Shown piece after piece: positions 7,432 to 17,048 of a stretch of 64,000 bases of DNA; position 1 is the stretch's first letter, and each line of letters starts with the position of its first letter. The notes below the pieces were generated by a model. The model did no database searches, was not told where the DNA came from, and was given only the letters and a program-made list of their open reading frames with translations. Origin of the DNA: JBHOQS01 sp042408875. Lineage in GTDB: Bacteria; Chloroflexota; UBA11872; JBHOQS01. The DNA is taken from NCBI GenBank assembly GCA_042408875.1, contig JBHOQS010000015.1, positions 310,001 to 374,000 of the forward strand, read 5' to 3'. Made by a program: the position numbers and the translations under genes.

Positions 7432-9366
7432 TCAGCCCGCGGCGGGGAGCCGCAGCCACACCAGCATCGGGCCGGGCGCCCGGTTGGCCCAGGCGTAGTA
7501 CGGCACCGCCACCAGCGGCACAGGGCGGCGTCGGGCCGGCGGTAGCGCCTCCAGCGGCGCGTACAGGCGGCCCTCCCAGCCGTCGCGCTCGACCACTACT
7601 GCCTCGCCGCGCAGCACCACCAGGCCGCCGAGCAGGTCCGGCGCCTCCGCGGCACGCACTGGCGCATCCGTCGGCAGCTCGAGGTCCCAGACATCGATCC
7701 CGGGATAGTCGGCGCCCTCGACGCAGTACACCAGCGGTCCGCGGGCCAGCGCTACCCGTCCCTGATCGGCCAGCACGCGCGGATGCGCGACCATACGCCG
7801 CACCGGCATGGGCAGCTCCAGGTCCACCACGTCGCCGGCCTGCCAGGTGCGGTGGAGGACGGCATAGCTGCCCGGCTCAGCCGGCACACCGGCCGGGCGT
7901 CCGTTTATCTCCACAGTAGCCCCTAGGCACCAGCCCGGCACGCGCAGCAATAGGCCACACGGGTGCCGCGGCGCTGCCTCGACCGTGAGACGCACGTAGC
8001 CGTCCCAAGGGTAGCGCGTCTGCACCCGCAGCGCCATCGTCCCGCGATCCGGAAGCTCGGCCTGGAGCGTTCCCTGGATATAGAGATGCAGCCACAGCCC
8101 CTCGGCGGAGAGGCCGGCGGCATAGCCGGGCAGGCTGAGCAGCGTGCGGGCGATGTTCGGCGGGCAGCAGGCGGTGGTGAACCATTCCTGCCGGCGATGG
8201 CTGCCGCGATCGGCCAAGGGGTTTTGGTAGAAGTACGCGGTGCCATCGAGGGAGAGGCCGGAGAGGATGCCGTTATAGAGCGCCGTTTCCATCCAGTCGG
8301 CATAGCGGGCCTCGCCCGAGCGCAGCAGCATGCGCCAGTTCCACATGAAGCCGCCGATAGCCGCGCAGGTCTCGGCATAGGCCCGTTCGTTAGGGAGCTC
8401 ATAGTCGGCACCGAACGATTCCCCCTCCCAGCGGGCGCCCAGGCCGCCGGTGATGTACGCCTTGCGGGTAAAGGCGCTCTGCCAGAGCTTTTCGACCGCG
8501 GCGGCCAGCGCCTCCTCTCCGGTCTCCATCGCCACGTCGATCATCCCGCAGGCCAGGTAGGTGGCCCGCACGGCATGGCCGACGATCTCTGTCTGCTCAC
8601 GCACCGGCAGGTGATCCTGGAGGTAGGCACCTCGTCGCAGCAACCCACGGCCGCGCTGGTCCAGGAAGAAGCCGGCGCGGTCAAGGTAGGTGCGGTTGCC
8701 GGTCTGGCGATAGAGCTCAACAAGGGCCATCTCGATCTCTTCGTGGCCGTCGGTACCGGCCCGCCCCTGCGGACCGAAGGTGGCGCAGATATGATCAGCC
8801 AGGCGGATGGCCACGTCGAGGAGCGAGCGGCTGCCGGTGGCGCGGTGATGGGCCACTGCGGCCTGGATCAAATGGCCGGCGCAGTACAGCTCGTGCATCA
8901 CATCCAGGTTGGTCCAGCGCTGGGCCGCCCGCTCGAAGGTGAAGTAGGTGTTCAGGTAGCCATCCGGCGCCTGCGCGGCGGCCACCTCGGCGATGACGCT
9001 TTCCACAAGCCGGGCCAGCTCGGGATCCGGCGCGCCGGCAGGCTGGACAGCGAGGGCGTAGCTTGCTGCCTCCAGCCATTTATAGACGTCGGAGTCATTG
9101 TAGAAGCGGCCCTGGAAGTCGATCTGTTTTTTGCCGGCAGCGCGGCGGAAGTTATCGATGCGGCCGGTGCGCTCACACTGCGCGTACTGCTGGCGCAGGG
9201 TGACCTGGGCCACGGTGCGCAGGCGCGGGCCCCAGAAGCCGTCTTCAGGCCGCAGCGCGGTGAGCGGTAGCGGGTGGAGGCGGCAAAACGGACTGCGGCG
9301 GGTATCCACGACCGGTCCGGCGGCCGTGATGGGGTGAAGGGAGGTCGGCGAGAGCTCTGTAGCCAT
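7432..9366 (-). CDS. GH127-family beta-L-arabinofuranosidase
   Basis: Glycoside hydrolase of family 127 (formerly DUF1680), 644 residues, full length. It releases beta-L-arabinofuranose from plant cell-wall glycans. The N-terminal DGFWGPRLRTVAQVTLRQQY and NDSDVYKWLEAASYAL segments mark the (alpha/alpha)6 barrel. The catalytic/zinc-binding cysteine pair is in TTACCPPNIART, and YELPNERAYAETCAAIGG carries the preceding cysteine region. No signal peptide is visible, so the enzyme is probably cytosolic and acts on imported oligosaccharides. Upstream (9386-9413) is a 14-bp tandem duplication. First gene of a likely leftward operon with maoC and caiB. Confidence 0.92.
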   Translation of the reverse strand: MATELSPTSLHPITAAGPVVDTRRSPFCRLHPLPLTALRPEDGFWGPRLRTVAQVTLRQQYAQCERTGRIDNFRRAAGKKQIDFQGRFYNDSDVYKWLEAASYALAVQPAGAPDPELARLVESVIAEVAAAQAPDGYLNTYFTFERAAQRWTNLDVMHELYCAGHLIQAAVAHHRATGSRSLLDVAIRLADHICATFGPQGRAGTDGHEEIEMALVELYRQTGNRTYLDRAGFFLDQRGRGLLRRGAYLQDHLPVREQTEIVGHAVRATYLACGMIDVAMETGEEALAAAVEKLWQSAFTRKAYITGGLGARWEGESFGADYELPNERAYAETCAAIGGFMWNWRMLLRSGEARYADWMETALYNGILSGLSLDGTAYFYQNPLADRGSHRRQEWFTTACCPPNIARTLLSLPGYAAGLSAEGLWLHLYIQGTLQAELPDRGTMALRVQTRYPWDGYVRLTVEAAPRHPCGLLLRVPGWCLGATVEINGRPAGVPAEPGSYAVLHRTWQAGDVVDLELPMPVRRMVAHPRVLADQGRVALARGPLVYCVEGADYPGIDVWDLELPTDAPVRAAEAPDLLGGLVVLRGEAVVVERDGWEGRLYAPLEALPPARRRPVPLVAVPYYAWANRAPGPMLVWLRLPAAG

Positions 9367-9385
9367 GGCATACCCTCTCTGCGCC

Positions 9386-9413
9386 CTGGTCTCTGTGTCC
9401 TGGTCCCTGTGTC
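9386..9413. repeat. 14-bp tandem duplication upstream of GH127 gene
   Basis: Units CTGGTCTCTGTGTC (9386-9399) and CTGGTCCCTGTGTC (9400-9413) differ at one base. They lie in the 5-prime untranslated or promoter region of the leftward GH127 gene. Confidence 0.8.
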
Positions 9414-9543
9414 CTGATTTGGAGGTCGTATCTATGCGACGCAGGCAGTTCAGCGTCCACGCATCCTGTGTGTTCCGGCAGAAGCGTCTACGCCTTCACT
9501 TTAGCGAATACGGTGCCGGTGGTCTACCGGTCTAGCATCGAGT

Positions 9544-9692
9544 GGCGAAAACCGGCGGGGCCCCGGGTGTCCGGGCCGGCGTGTCGTGGGCTGCGGTCAC
9601 GCACGGAAGCTTTTATAAGAGGACCATTTTGGCGAAAACCTCCCAGGGCAAGCTGCAATCGCGTGGTTTTCGCATCCGGGTGGGTTTTCGCC
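9544..9692. repeat. four GGCGAAAACC motifs in candidate CRISPR leader
   Basis: GGCGAAAACC occurs at 9544-9553 and 9631-9640 in direct orientation, and inverted (GGTTTTCGC) at 9665-9673 and GGTTTTCGCC at 9683-9692. The last copy abuts the -35 box of the predicted array promoter. The arrangement suggests a regulator or integration-host binding region. No gene is supported between 9367 and 9793. Confidence 0.6.
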
Positions 9693-9693
9693 C

Positions 9694-9723
9694 TTGCCAG
9701 GGTTGCCGGAGATGCGCTAGAAT
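9694..9723 (+). promoter_or_regulatory. predicted sigma70-type promoter for the CRISPR array
   Basis: TTGCCA (9694-9699) and TAGAAT (9718-9723) are separated by 18 bp and point into the array, which begins about 70 bp downstream. They support transcription from the left and this side as leader. Confidence 0.55.
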
Positions 9724-9793
9724 GGCCGCACAGAGGCGAATCGCACTATCGAGGCTTCCGGGCAAGCCACCCGTGGCGATTTTCCGCCTGGGG

Positions 9794-12700
9794 GTTTCAG
9801 AGCAACGACCCGTTTGAAGGGTACTGAAAGATCTCCTGACGGAGCAGGTGGCGAGATAGAGAGCGAGCGGTTTCAGAGCAACGACCCGTTTGAAGGGTAC
9901 TGAAAGGCTGGCTGGCGCTCGACAGCACAGCGAGCGACAGTACGTTTCAGAGCAACGACCCGTTTGAAGGGTACTGAAAGACTGGCGGTGGCATTCTTTC
10001 GCCAGAGCAGGCAACAGCGGTTTCAGAGCAACGACCCGTTTGAAGGGTACTGAAAGTATTCTCATCTGGCTTTCCATACTGCTCATGCCGAGCGTTTCAG
10101 AGCAACGACCCGTTTGAAGGGTACTGAAAGAGTGGGAACTTGAGGATCAACCACTCTTTTGGCTTTGGCGCGTTTCAGAGCAACGACCCGTTTGAAGGGT
10201 ACTGAAAGTTCGGCATCCCACCACTCCGCAGCGACCGCCTTCTTGGTTTCAGAGCAACGACCCGTTTGAAGGGTACTGAAAGGCCACAGAGAACACATCA
10301 GCCGTAGAGCTATATTGGAGGTTTCAGAGCAACGACCCGTTTGAAGGGTACTGAAAGACACCAGAGCGTGCAGGACGCAGTAGACGTCCTGAAGGAAGGT
10401 TTCAGAGCAACGACCCGTTTGAAGGGTACTGAAAGACCGTTACCAGACCGTCAATGACAAACTCTGGATCTGTTTCAGAGCAACGACCCGTTTGAAGGGT
10501 ACTGAAAGCGTACGACCCGAGGGCCGCCCGCAGCCCGTCCACCAGGTTTCAGAGCAACGACCCGTTTGAAGGGTACTGAAAGACCATGATGCGCGTCGTC
10601 CCCACGCCGCGCACGTCGAGTTTCAGAGCAACGACCCGTTTGAAGGGTACTGAAAGTAGGGTAGATAGTTACCTGAGCGATATGAGCGAGCGCGAGAGTT
10701 TCAGAGCAACGACCCGTTAGAAGGGTACTGAAAGTTGATCGCCCTCCGGAGCTCGAGGGGATCAAGGTGATAGCGTGTTTCAGAGCAACGACCCGTTTGA
10801 AGGGTACTGAAAGCCCAACCGGACACACCGAATCGCCGGGAGTGGAGTGGGAGTTTCAGAGCAACGACCCGTTTGAAGGGTACTGAAAGGCGACGAACGG
10901 GAAAAGCTTTCCCGCCCTGAGATGTGTTTCAGAGCAACGACCCGTTTGAAGGGTACTGAAAGCCACCACCAGCACACCCCCACCCCTCTCCACTCCCCCT
11001 TTCGTTTCAGAGCAACGACCCGTTTGAAGGGTACTGAAAGTTTCTGGTGGGATGGGTCTGCGACCATAAGGAGTGTTTCAGAGCAACGACCCGTTTGAAG
11101 GGTACTGAAAGGTACATCATCCTTGGAGAGGTCGCGTTGTTTCCGTAGTTGTTTCAGAGCAACGACCCGTTTGAAGGGTACTGAAAGGGATGGTCCGCTG
11201 GATCCAGTCTGGCGATGCTGCCTGTTTCAGAGCAACGACCCGTTTGAAGGGTACTGAAAGTGGTGATGAAACAGCCCACAGCGTGCACATGTCTCGGGTT
11301 TCAGAGCAACGACCCGTTTGAAGGGTACTGAAAGGCAAGAGCTTCGCCTCATCCGAGAGAGCATCTCGCACGTTTCAGAGCAACGACCCGTTTGAAGGGT
11401 ACTGAAAGGAGGGATCGGGACAGTGCGTCCCGAGCGCAGTCTGTGAGTTTCAGAGCAACGACCCGTTTGAAGGGTACTGAAAGACGAGCGATCAAACAGG
11501 TTACACCGCTCGACCTCACAGGTTTCAGAGCAACGACCCGTTTGAAGGGTACTGAAAGATGGCTTAGTACCTCCGTGGCGGCTGTCGCTCCGCCAGGGTT
11601 TCAGAGCAACGACCCGTTTGAAGGGTACTGAAAGCAACGGTACCTCAAGCGAAGAAGGCGTTCCTTACCTGTTTCAGAGCAACGACCCGTTTGAAGGGTA
11701 CTGAAAGTCTGATAGACGGCAAAACGAGAGACGCTCACGATGTGGTTTCAGAGCAACGACCCGTTTGAAGGGTACTGAAAGTTGAGATGTCGGGAGACAT
11801 CGACCCACAGGGCTCGGGACAGTGCGTTTCAGAGCAACGACCCGTTTGAAGGGTACTGAAAGGTCGCAGAGCGACGGGCTCGACTTGGTAGCGAGCGGCG
11901 AGTTTCAGAGCAACGACCCGTTTGAAGGGTACTGAAAGCTTCATCGCTGGACAGTGCTACAGCATCCTGTTCGCCTACGTGCGAGTTTCAGAGCAACGAC
12001 CCGTTTGAAGGGTACTGAAAGGCGGCGATGACAAGATCAAGCGACATCCCAATCCTCCGTTTCAGAGCAACGACCCGTTTGAAGGGTACTGAAAGGAAAG
12101 GAGGAGGAGGACATGAGCGACTATCTCCACCACGGTTTCAGAGCAACGACCCGTTTGAAGGGTACTGAAAGTTAGCCGCTGCTGCTACTAGACATGTGCA
12201 CGCTGTGGGGTTTCAGAGCAACGACCCGTTTGAAGGGTACTGAAAGTTAGAGGTATCAGCGGAGCGGATTCTTGTCCGCTCGATCTTTCCGTTTCAGAGC
12301 AACGACCCGTTTGAAGGGTACTGAAAGCGACCGCTGGCGCCCGAGCTGGCTCGACCCCGCGCCGCCGTTTCAGAGCAACGACCCGTTTGAAGGGTACTGA
12401 AAGCCTCGCGCTCAGGGTCCTCGGGGACCGCCCCGCTTGGTTTCAGAGCAACGACCCGTTTGAAGGGTACTGAAAGAGACTCCAGGGCGAACTGCGGGCG
12501 AGGGCCTCGCAGGCGTTTCAGAGCAACGACCCGTTTGAAGGGTACTGAAAGTTGATACCGGCGTTGGCCATCTGGCCAATCGCGGCGACGAGTTTCAGAG
12601 CAACGACCCGTTTGAAGGGTACTGAAAGGTTCATGCGACAGAGGCCACGGCCAGCGTCCCGACCATCACGTTTCAGAGCAACGACCCGTTTGAAGGGTAC

Positions 12701-14080
12701 TGAAAGACCTGGATCTGAGCGAGAACCCGATCAGGCTTGATGCGGAGTTTCAGAGCAACGACCCGTTTGAAGGGTACTGAAAGAAGCACAGGCCGCAGAC
12801 TACTTCACGCTGCTTGGGTATAGCGTTTCAGAGCAACGACCCGTTTGAAGGGTACTGAAAGTCACCATACGCACGAATTGGAGAAACCAGGCCTCCAGGT
12901 TTCAGAGCAACGACCCGTTTGAAGGGTACTGAAAGACATGACGCGTGCAAGCACGTCGGCAAATCCGCGTATCCCGTTTCAGAGCAACGACCCGTTTGAA
13001 GGGTACTGAAAGGCGTTGGGGGACCATCCACCAAGGACTGGCGGCGTATCTCGTTTCAGAGCAACGACCCGTTTGAAGGGTACTGAAAGAGGTCTGGGCC
13101 GAGTGCCACCGCATCCTCTGCCCAGGGTTTCAGAGCAACGACCCGTTTGAAGGGTACTGAAAGGCGCCACCATGCCAGCGATCCTTCGACACTGCCATAG
13201 AGAGTTTCAGAGCAACGACCCGTTTGAAGGGTACTGAAAGTGATGGTTAGGGGTAGGCTGGAAACAGCCTGTCAACGCCGTTTCAGAGCAACGACCCGTT
13301 TGAAGGGTACTGAAAGCTGGTGGTACTGGTTAACAAGTTCGATGAGCATGACGTTGAAGTTTCAGAGCAACGACCCGTTTGAAGGGTACTGAAAGTTTGA
13401 ATGTGTGAATAGAGTGTAAGAATATTATTTACGTAGTTTCAGAGCAACGACCCGTTTGAAGGGTACTGAAAGATGCGCTCTGGGCGCCGGTTGATGGGGC
13501 GCTGTACAGTTTCAGAGCAACGACCCGTTTGAAGGGTACTGAAAGACGGCATCCATAACAAGGCGCCGACGTTGCCCACGATGTTTTGTTTCAGAGCAAC
13601 GACCCGTTTGAAGGGTACTGAAAGTGCAGCGATGGCCGCCGGCACAAGAGCGTTTGGCCACAGTTTCAGAGCAACGACCCGTTTGAAGGGTACTGAAAGG
13701 TCGGCTCGGGGTTGATCCGATCGTGGTCCAAGCCGCAGTTTCAGAGCAACGACCCGTTTGAAGGGTACTGAAAGTGCTGCTCTCCGCCCTCCTCGGTGCG
13801 GGCGGTATGCATGTGTTTCAGAGCAACGACCCGTTTGAAGGGTACTGAAAGCGCAGGTAGCAGGCCCTGCTTGGTTTCCCAGCCGGCTGTGGTTTCAGAG
13901 CAACGACCCGTTTGAAGGGTACTGAAAGCGACAGGAAGGGGGTCGATCGTCGTCAGAAAGCTGTACGAAGTTTCAGAGCAACGACCCGTTTGAAGGGTAC
14001 TGAAAGGTGGTGCGGTGACGCGCGTCGCCTACCACGTGGCCGAGTTTCAGAGCAACGACCCGTTTGAAGGGTACTGAAAG
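9794..14080 (+). CRISPR. CRISPR array, 57 repeats of 37 bp, 56 spacers
   Basis: I counted 57 repeats starting at 9794 and ending at 14080, with a mean period of about 76 bp and spacers of 34-46 bp. Each repeat starts GTTTCAGAGC, has an internal palindrome ACCC-GTTTGAA-GGGT, and ends ACTGAAAG. All copies look identical except the 13th (10698-10734), which has T to A at repeat position 22 (base 10719). In the + orientation the hairpin ends exactly before the last eight bases, giving a crRNA 5-prime handle ACUGAAAG like other Cas6-processed repeats. This and the promoter at 9694 favour rightward transcription. The lack of decay at either end and the number of spacers suggest an active or recently active array. 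The array precedes a combined I-B/III-B gene set. Confidence 0.98.
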
Positions 14081-14361
14081 CACAAGCCGCCGTCTGGCGT
14101 TCCACGCCTGGGCTCTGAGCAGCTCAGGGAGGGGACGAGCCGGTAGACCCCACATCTACCAGCGCGAACTAGCAAAAACCATACTTTTCGCCCCCAACGC
14201 CCCGCCGAGCCGCCGCGCACTCAGGTACATCGCGGCGCGCCCGTGCGCCCGAAAGCCCTAGTCGTTATCCTCATGCTCGTGGTACGATATCCCCATCTGG
14301 ATGCCGCCCTGGCTTCATGTCGTTTCTCTGGACAGTCGTGTCCAGAAAAGGAGCGGCGAAC
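14081..14361. other. spacer between array and cas6, with an inverted repeat
   Basis: No protein-like frame. An 8-bp inverted repeat with 4-base loop (TCTGGACA-GTCG-TGTCCAGA, 14327-14346) lies just before the cas6 Shine-Dalgarno site and could be an operator or an RNA hairpin masking translation. The cas promoter should be here, but I could not fix a convincing pair of boxes. Confidence 0.5.
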
Positions 14362-15435
14362 ATGGGTGCCGGAGGAGTCACCGGACCGGCCGCGGTAGCC
14401 ATGCAACCGGTGATCACGCTCGATCTTCCCGTCCACCTGCTTCGCTTGGTCGCCCGCGTGGACGAGGAGGTGCGCCTGCCGGCCCTGCCCGGCTCGGCCC
14501 TGCGCGGGGCGCTCTTCGAGGCGCTGCGCCGGCAGTTCTGCCTGGAGTTTGCCGGCAGCTCCTCAGGTCGGGGACGCGCCGGGGAGTGCTCGCGGGCGCT
14601 CTCCGATGCCTGCCCTGTTTGCTTCTTGATGCAGCCCTACGCTCCGGAGGCCGAGCGGGGCGCCGATGTGCCCCGGCCATACGTCCTGCGCCCGCCGCTC
14701 GATGGCCAGACCCACTATGCCGCCGGCGAGCGCTTCTCCTTCAGCCTGGTGACGTTCGGCCGGGCCCTTCAGCACCTGCCATTCCTGCTCGTCGGCGCCC
14801 TGGAGATGGGCCGGCGCGGCGTGGGCTATGGACGGGCCGGCCGCTTCGTGCTGCAGGAGGTGTGGGCCGAGCATCCCCTCCTGGGCCGCCGTCAGGCGGT
14901 CTTCGACGCCCGCGACGGCCTGGTCCGTCCGCCGGCCCTGCCTCTCACCTACCGGCAACTCGCCGAACAGTACGCCGCCGTGACGGAGCCGAGCCGCACC
15001 ACGGCGCCCCAGAACCGCGTGCTGACGCTACGCATCGAGCTGCTCACGCCCCTGCGGCTGACCGACCGCGGCCGGCTGGTACACGCGGAGAGCATCAGCC
15101 TGCGTGTGCTGGTGCACCGGCTGCTGGAGCGGCTCACCGTCCTAGCCGCGCGCTACGGGGACGGCCCGCCCGTGCTGCCGTACACCGACCTGTTGGCCTG
15201 TGCGGATTCGGCACAGGTGGTTGACAACCGCACGACCTGGCGGGACCTCGTGCGCTTCTCCGGCCGGCAGCAGCGTGCCATGCCTTGGGGTGGGCTGATG
15301 GGATCGTTTACTGTGCAAGGGCCGGCTGAGCGCCTGGCGCCGCTGGTGCCGCTCCTGCAGTTCGGCTCGTACGTCGGCGTGGGCAAGTACGCCGTCGCGG
15401 GCAACGGCTGGTACCGCGTCGCAGTTCTCTACTGA
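14362..15435 (+). CDS. cas6: CRISPR endoribonuclease Cas6
   Basis: Processes the precursor crRNA by cutting inside each repeat, 357 residues. It is a RAMP-fold protein: LPALPGSALRGALFEALRR near the start, and the diagnostic C-terminal glycine-rich loop FGSYVGVGKYAVAGNGWYRV within the last 25 residues. A cysteine pair (CPVC) follows in the first domain, common in the long Cas6 variants of Chloroflexota and cyanobacteria. I chose ATG 14362 because AAAGGAG lies nine bases upstream; 14317 lacks an SD. First gene of the cas set and the only Cas6 in view, so it probably serves both effector complexes. Confidence 0.9.
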   Translation: MGAGGVTGPAAVAMQPVITLDLPVHLLRLVARVDEEVRLPALPGSALRGALFEALRRQFCLEFAGSSSGRGRAGECSRALSDACPVCFLMQPYAPEAERGADVPRPYVLRPPLDGQTHYAAGERFSFSLVTFGRALQHLPFLLVGALEMGRRGVGYGRAGRFVLQEVWAEHPLLGRRQAVFDARDGLVRPPALPLTYRQLAEQYAAVTEPSRTTAPQNRVLTLRIELLTPLRLTDRGRLVHAESISLRVLVHRLLERLTVLAARYGDGPPVLPYTDLLACADSAQVVDNRTTWRDLVRFSGRQQRAMPWGGLMGSFTVQGPAERLAPLVPLLQFGSYVGVGKYAVAGNGWYRVAVLY

Positions 15436-15487
15436 GTGCGGAACAGAAAGATGAGGGAACAGCAGAGGAGCCAGGGGTGCGTACATC

Positions 15488-16987
15488 ATGACAGACGAGC
15501 GTGCGGGACTATTCTGGACGAACCATGCCCTTGTTGACGTCGGCCTGGCAGCGCTGGTAGCGTACGCCAGGCGTGGGAGCCCAGAGGAGCTCACATGGGC
15601 CGACCTGGAAAGCTTCGCCCAGTACGCTGAGCACGCGCTGCTGACAAAGACGATGCGCAGCCACGCATCGGTGCTGTTCACCATCAACACGAGCTACCTT
15701 AACCCTAGCACGAAGGAGGAGGACCGCCCGCGGCTTCTCCGCGAATTGCTCAATTCCTTCAAAGAGACGTCTAAAGAGCCGCCTAGTGATGCGGCAGCAC
15801 TGTGTGTGTACTGTGGCAGGCCCAGTGCTCGTCGTGCCTATCGCGACCTCGTGCCGATGCTCACCGGCCGAGGTGTGATCAATTTCTTCCCTCAGGGCCG
15901 GCATGGCCTGCCCCTCTGTGGTTTCTGCCTACTGTGCTTGCAGGCAGCAGCGTTTGGTGCGCCGAGCTGCGAGGGGCGTGCGCTGGTAATCCAGGCTGAT
16001 GACCCGTACATCACGCTGTCCTTCGTGCAGGAATGGCTCTCTCAGGTGCGTCAGTGGGTCCAGCTTTCTGAGCTGACGGGTGAAAAAGTAGAGGCGTTTA
16101 GCGCACCGAGGACGCGCGTGATCGAGATGCTGGTCAAGCTTGAGCGGCAGCGTCAGCATGAGCTAAACCGTTCCCCGGGAGGCATTACCGTTTATCACCT
16201 CTCGAACAGTGGTCAGGGGCCGGACATCTCGATTTATACGCTGCCCTCAGCGGTGGTGCGCTTCGTTCAGCTGGCTCAGACGCCCCGGTACCGGGCGGCA
16301 TGGCAGGCGCTGGTAGACCGCGCCTGGGAACTCCAGACACCAGGAAAGCAACAGAGAGCTGCTGGGGATGGCACCAGGCAACGCCAGCGCAACTACCTGT
16401 ATGAGGACCTGTTCCGGTTGCCTGATGAGGCGCCGCGCTTCATCCGTGTCTACCTGCTGCGGCGCCCGTTCCGCCGAACTCGTCCGGGCACCGCACAGCA
16501 AGACCCTCGCTCAACATACCAGGGGCTGAAAGAGGCGGACCTCACAAGCTGGAGCTTCACCGAACTATTCCTGCGGGAGGTACTGGGCATGGACGTACAA
16601 CGGATTGAGCTGATTCGCGCGCTGGGCGACAGGCTCGCTGAAGAGATCGACGTGATGAACGATCGCGGCCTGTTTAGGAGAGCCTATTTCGCTCGGCGGT
16701 ACGATGAGGTCCGCCGATTGCTGCTTCGGAGTAGCCTTAAGCGCTTGGATCGCAACGAAGAGCCGATGATCCGCTTCGATGACTTTCTAACCATCTTCGA
16801 AGAAGGAGAGGAATTAGCGCGCACCGATTGGCGCCTGGCCTGGGATCTCGTGCTGGTGAGGCTGATTGACTCCTTGTATAACCGCGGGTGGCTTGCACGG
16901 CATAAAGAGGTCATTGAGGTCATTGCAGAGGACGAGCAGGCTTTAGAAGAAGAGGGAGAGCAGATAGCTGCTGCAACTAGCAGCTGA
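15488..16987 (+). CDS. cas8b: type I-B large subunit Cas8b1/Cst1 (CXXC-CXXC family)
   Basis: Large subunit of the type I-B Cascade that recognises the PAM and displaced DNA, 499 residues. It has two cysteine pairs: CVYC (about residues 106-109) and CGFC around 143-146, followed by another Cys; this spacing typifies the Cst1 zinc-binding proteins. The N-terminal TNHALVDVGLAALVAYA segment and the RNYLYEDLFRLPDE stretch are also family-like. It precedes Cas7 and Cas5 of the same subtype. Codon use is less GC-biased than in cas6 and the cmr genes, as for the next three genes. Confidence 0.88.
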   Translation: MTDERAGLFWTNHALVDVGLAALVAYARRGSPEELTWADLESFAQYAEHALLTKTMRSHASVLFTINTSYLNPSTKEEDRPRLLRELLNSFKETSKEPPSDAAALCVYCGRPSARRAYRDLVPMLTGRGVINFFPQGRHGLPLCGFCLLCLQAAAFGAPSCEGRALVIQADDPYITLSFVQEWLSQVRQWVQLSELTGEKVEAFSAPRTRVIEMLVKLERQRQHELNRSPGGITVYHLSNSGQGPDISIYTLPSAVVRFVQLAQTPRYRAAWQALVDRAWELQTPGKQQRAAGDGTRQRQRNYLYEDLFRLPDEAPRFIRVYLLRRPFRRTRPGTAQQDPRSTYQGLKEADLTSWSFTELFLREVLGMDVQRIELIRALGDRLAEEIDVMNDRGLFRRAYFARRYDEVRRLLLRSSLKRLDRNEEPMIRFDDFLTIFEEGEELARTDWRLAWDLVLVRLIDSLYNRGWLARHKEVIEVIAEDEQALEEEGEQIAAATSS

Positions 16988-17048
16988 AGAAATCAAGCAA
17001 GAAGATGCATGGGGCAAAAGAGTAGCAATGTACAGGAGGTGAATAAAA

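Noticed and set aside
7963..9270. 435-codon antisense frame over GH127
   Set aside because: Shadow of a strongly conserved glycosidase gene.
9613..13645. Many small frames with repeated FSTLQTGRCSET or SVPFKRVVALK peptides
   Set aside because: They are translations of the 37-bp CRISPR repeat, not proteins.
9794..14080. Type II system with tracrRNA
   Set aside because: No cas9 and no anti-repeat; gene content is clearly I-B plus III-B.
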